Shown here piece by piece: positions 14,951-15,341 of a stretch of DNA of 15,341 bases. Where the stretch lies: positions 1-15,341 of the forward strand of contig DASVES010000313.1 of the NCBI GenBank assembly GCA_036380435.1, in the 5' to 3' direction. Both the position numbers and the translations under genes were made by a program. The notes under the pieces were generated by a model, which was given only the letters and a program-made list of their open reading frames with translations, did not search any database and was not told the origin of the DNA. Position 1 is the first letter of the stretch; each line of letters begins with the position of its first letter. This stretch comes from DASQDT01 sp036380435. GTDB lineage: Bacteria > Acidobacteriota > Blastocatellia > Pyrinomonadales > Pyrinomonadaceae.

Positions 14951-15026
14951 GATTGCCTCCTTCAATAATTTATGGTGTCTCCTTACAACGCCCCGTTCGT
15001 CGCGAGCGTTTCTTTTGCTCGTTAGC

Positions 15027-15090
15027 AACTTAGCCGAAAGATAAGACAGGAGATAGCGTGAAAACACCTGTCCTTGATGGGTGATGACAC
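15027..15090 (-). promoter_or_regulatory. Paired-palindrome operator e with -10 element, reading leftward
   Basis: On the minus strand, GTGTCATCAC (15081-15090) and GTGTTTTCAC (15058-15067) are 13 bp apart. A -10 hexamer TAAGTT (15027-15032) starts 25 nt beyond the proximal one, preceded by GGC as GC precedes it at operators b and c. Transcription would start near 15020, about 70 nt before the one-span protein gene. Confidence 0.75.
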
Positions 15091-15162
15091 GGCTGCTCGC
15101 CGGCTTTACGATGGTCGTACTCGTCACCAGTAACCGCTCACTTCCTTCAATCAATAATTCGG

Positions 15163-15227
15163 GTGTTAACACCTACGGTTTTTAGGTGTTAACACGCTGC
15201 CCCGAATCAAAGGCCGTCGTCTAATAT
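15163..15227 (+). promoter_or_regulatory. Paired-palindrome operator d (both halves perfect), -10 element rightward
   Basis: Two perfect copies of GTGTTAACAC (15163-15172 and 15186-15195) are 13 bp apart and enclosed by ATTCGGG (15157-15163) with CCCGAAT (15201-15207). Rightward, TAATAT (15222-15227) starts 26 nt beyond. Leftward no TANNNT hexamer stands at that distance. The controlled gene should therefore lie to the right, outside the window. Confidence 0.72.
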
Positions 15228-15341
15228 TTAGACATTCATTGATCGTCGCGCGCGGGCTTCGGAGGCGGTGCGACCGTAGGAGGCGGCAGGCCCGGGGGGG
15301 ACGGGCCGGGTCGCCGCGGGCGGCCACCGCAGGGCAGGGCG
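15228..15341. other. GC-rich window edge, coding status unresolved
   Basis: Two readings compete. On the minus strand a frame is open from the edge to a TGA at 15236-15238 and ends in a proline-rich tail (PPGLPPPTVAPPPKPARDDQ), as in some surface or regulatory proteins. On the plus strand the stretch would be the leader of a transcript from operator d; it has no ATG, but has GGAGG-like runs and a short inverted repeat (GGCCCG...CGGGCC). Sequence beyond the window would decide. Confidence 0.35.

Noticed and set aside
14951..15172. N-terminal extension of the one-span membrane protein
   Set aside because: The longer frame crosses operator e and its -10 element and has no ribosome-binding site; GAAGGAGG before ATG 14950 decides.

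Overview
The window is about 60% GC and densely coded. It suggests a free-living Gram-negative bacterium, because a TonB-dependent outer-membrane receptor is present. The style of the paired UspA proteins, the mix of ATG, GTG and TTG starts and the gene content are compatible with Acidobacteriota (Blastocatellia-like). That assignment is inference from general familiarity and was not tested.

Layout. 3-1310 is the C-terminal part of a TonB-dependent receptor. It is followed by a tiny 18-codon reading frame coupled to a YgiD/LigB-type extradiol dioxygenase (1437-2216). 2231-4144 holds a small membrane protein, a remnant of an ABC-transporter ATPase, a two-domain universal stress protein and the tail of a short-chain dehydrogenase. 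From about 4.0 kb to the right edge, nearly every gene belongs to one of six transcription units. These are: an unknown gene (4145-4528); a four-gene leftward operon (6544 to 4550: zinc ribbon protein, membrane-anchored FxLYD-like protein, Cys-rich small protein, second universal stress protein); a sensor kinase plus LuxR-type response regulator (9205 to 6754); a sugar-1-phosphate nucleotidyltransferase plus small protein (9441-10765); glutamate dehydrogenase plus GrpE (10998-13036); and a leftward trio (14950 to 13748: one-TM protein, small basic protein, MarC-family protein). A SnoaL/DUF4440 gene (13531 to 13121) is the exception, with its own ordinary-looking promoter.

The most interesting signal is a repeated bipartite operator in the intergenic regions. 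It consists of two copies of the palindrome GTGTTAACAC (or a close variant) separated by exactly 13 bp (23 bp centre to centre), and I find six such pairs. In five of the seven promoter orientations a TANNNT -10 hexamer begins exactly 25 nt beyond the promoter-proximal palindrome; in the other two it is 26 nt. This places the palindromes at about -42.5 and -65.5, the geometry of an activator that touches RNA polymerase at a promoter with a poor -35 element. One pair lies in the divergent region between the kinase/regulator operon and the nucleotidyltransferase operon and has a -10 on both sides. The simplest inference is that the LuxR-type regulator encoded here binds the motif, controls its own operon and runs a local stress or dormancy regulon containing Usp, GrpE, glutamate dehydrogenase and sugar-nucleotide genes. 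The motif and its geometry are read directly from the sequence. The identity of the binding protein is not.
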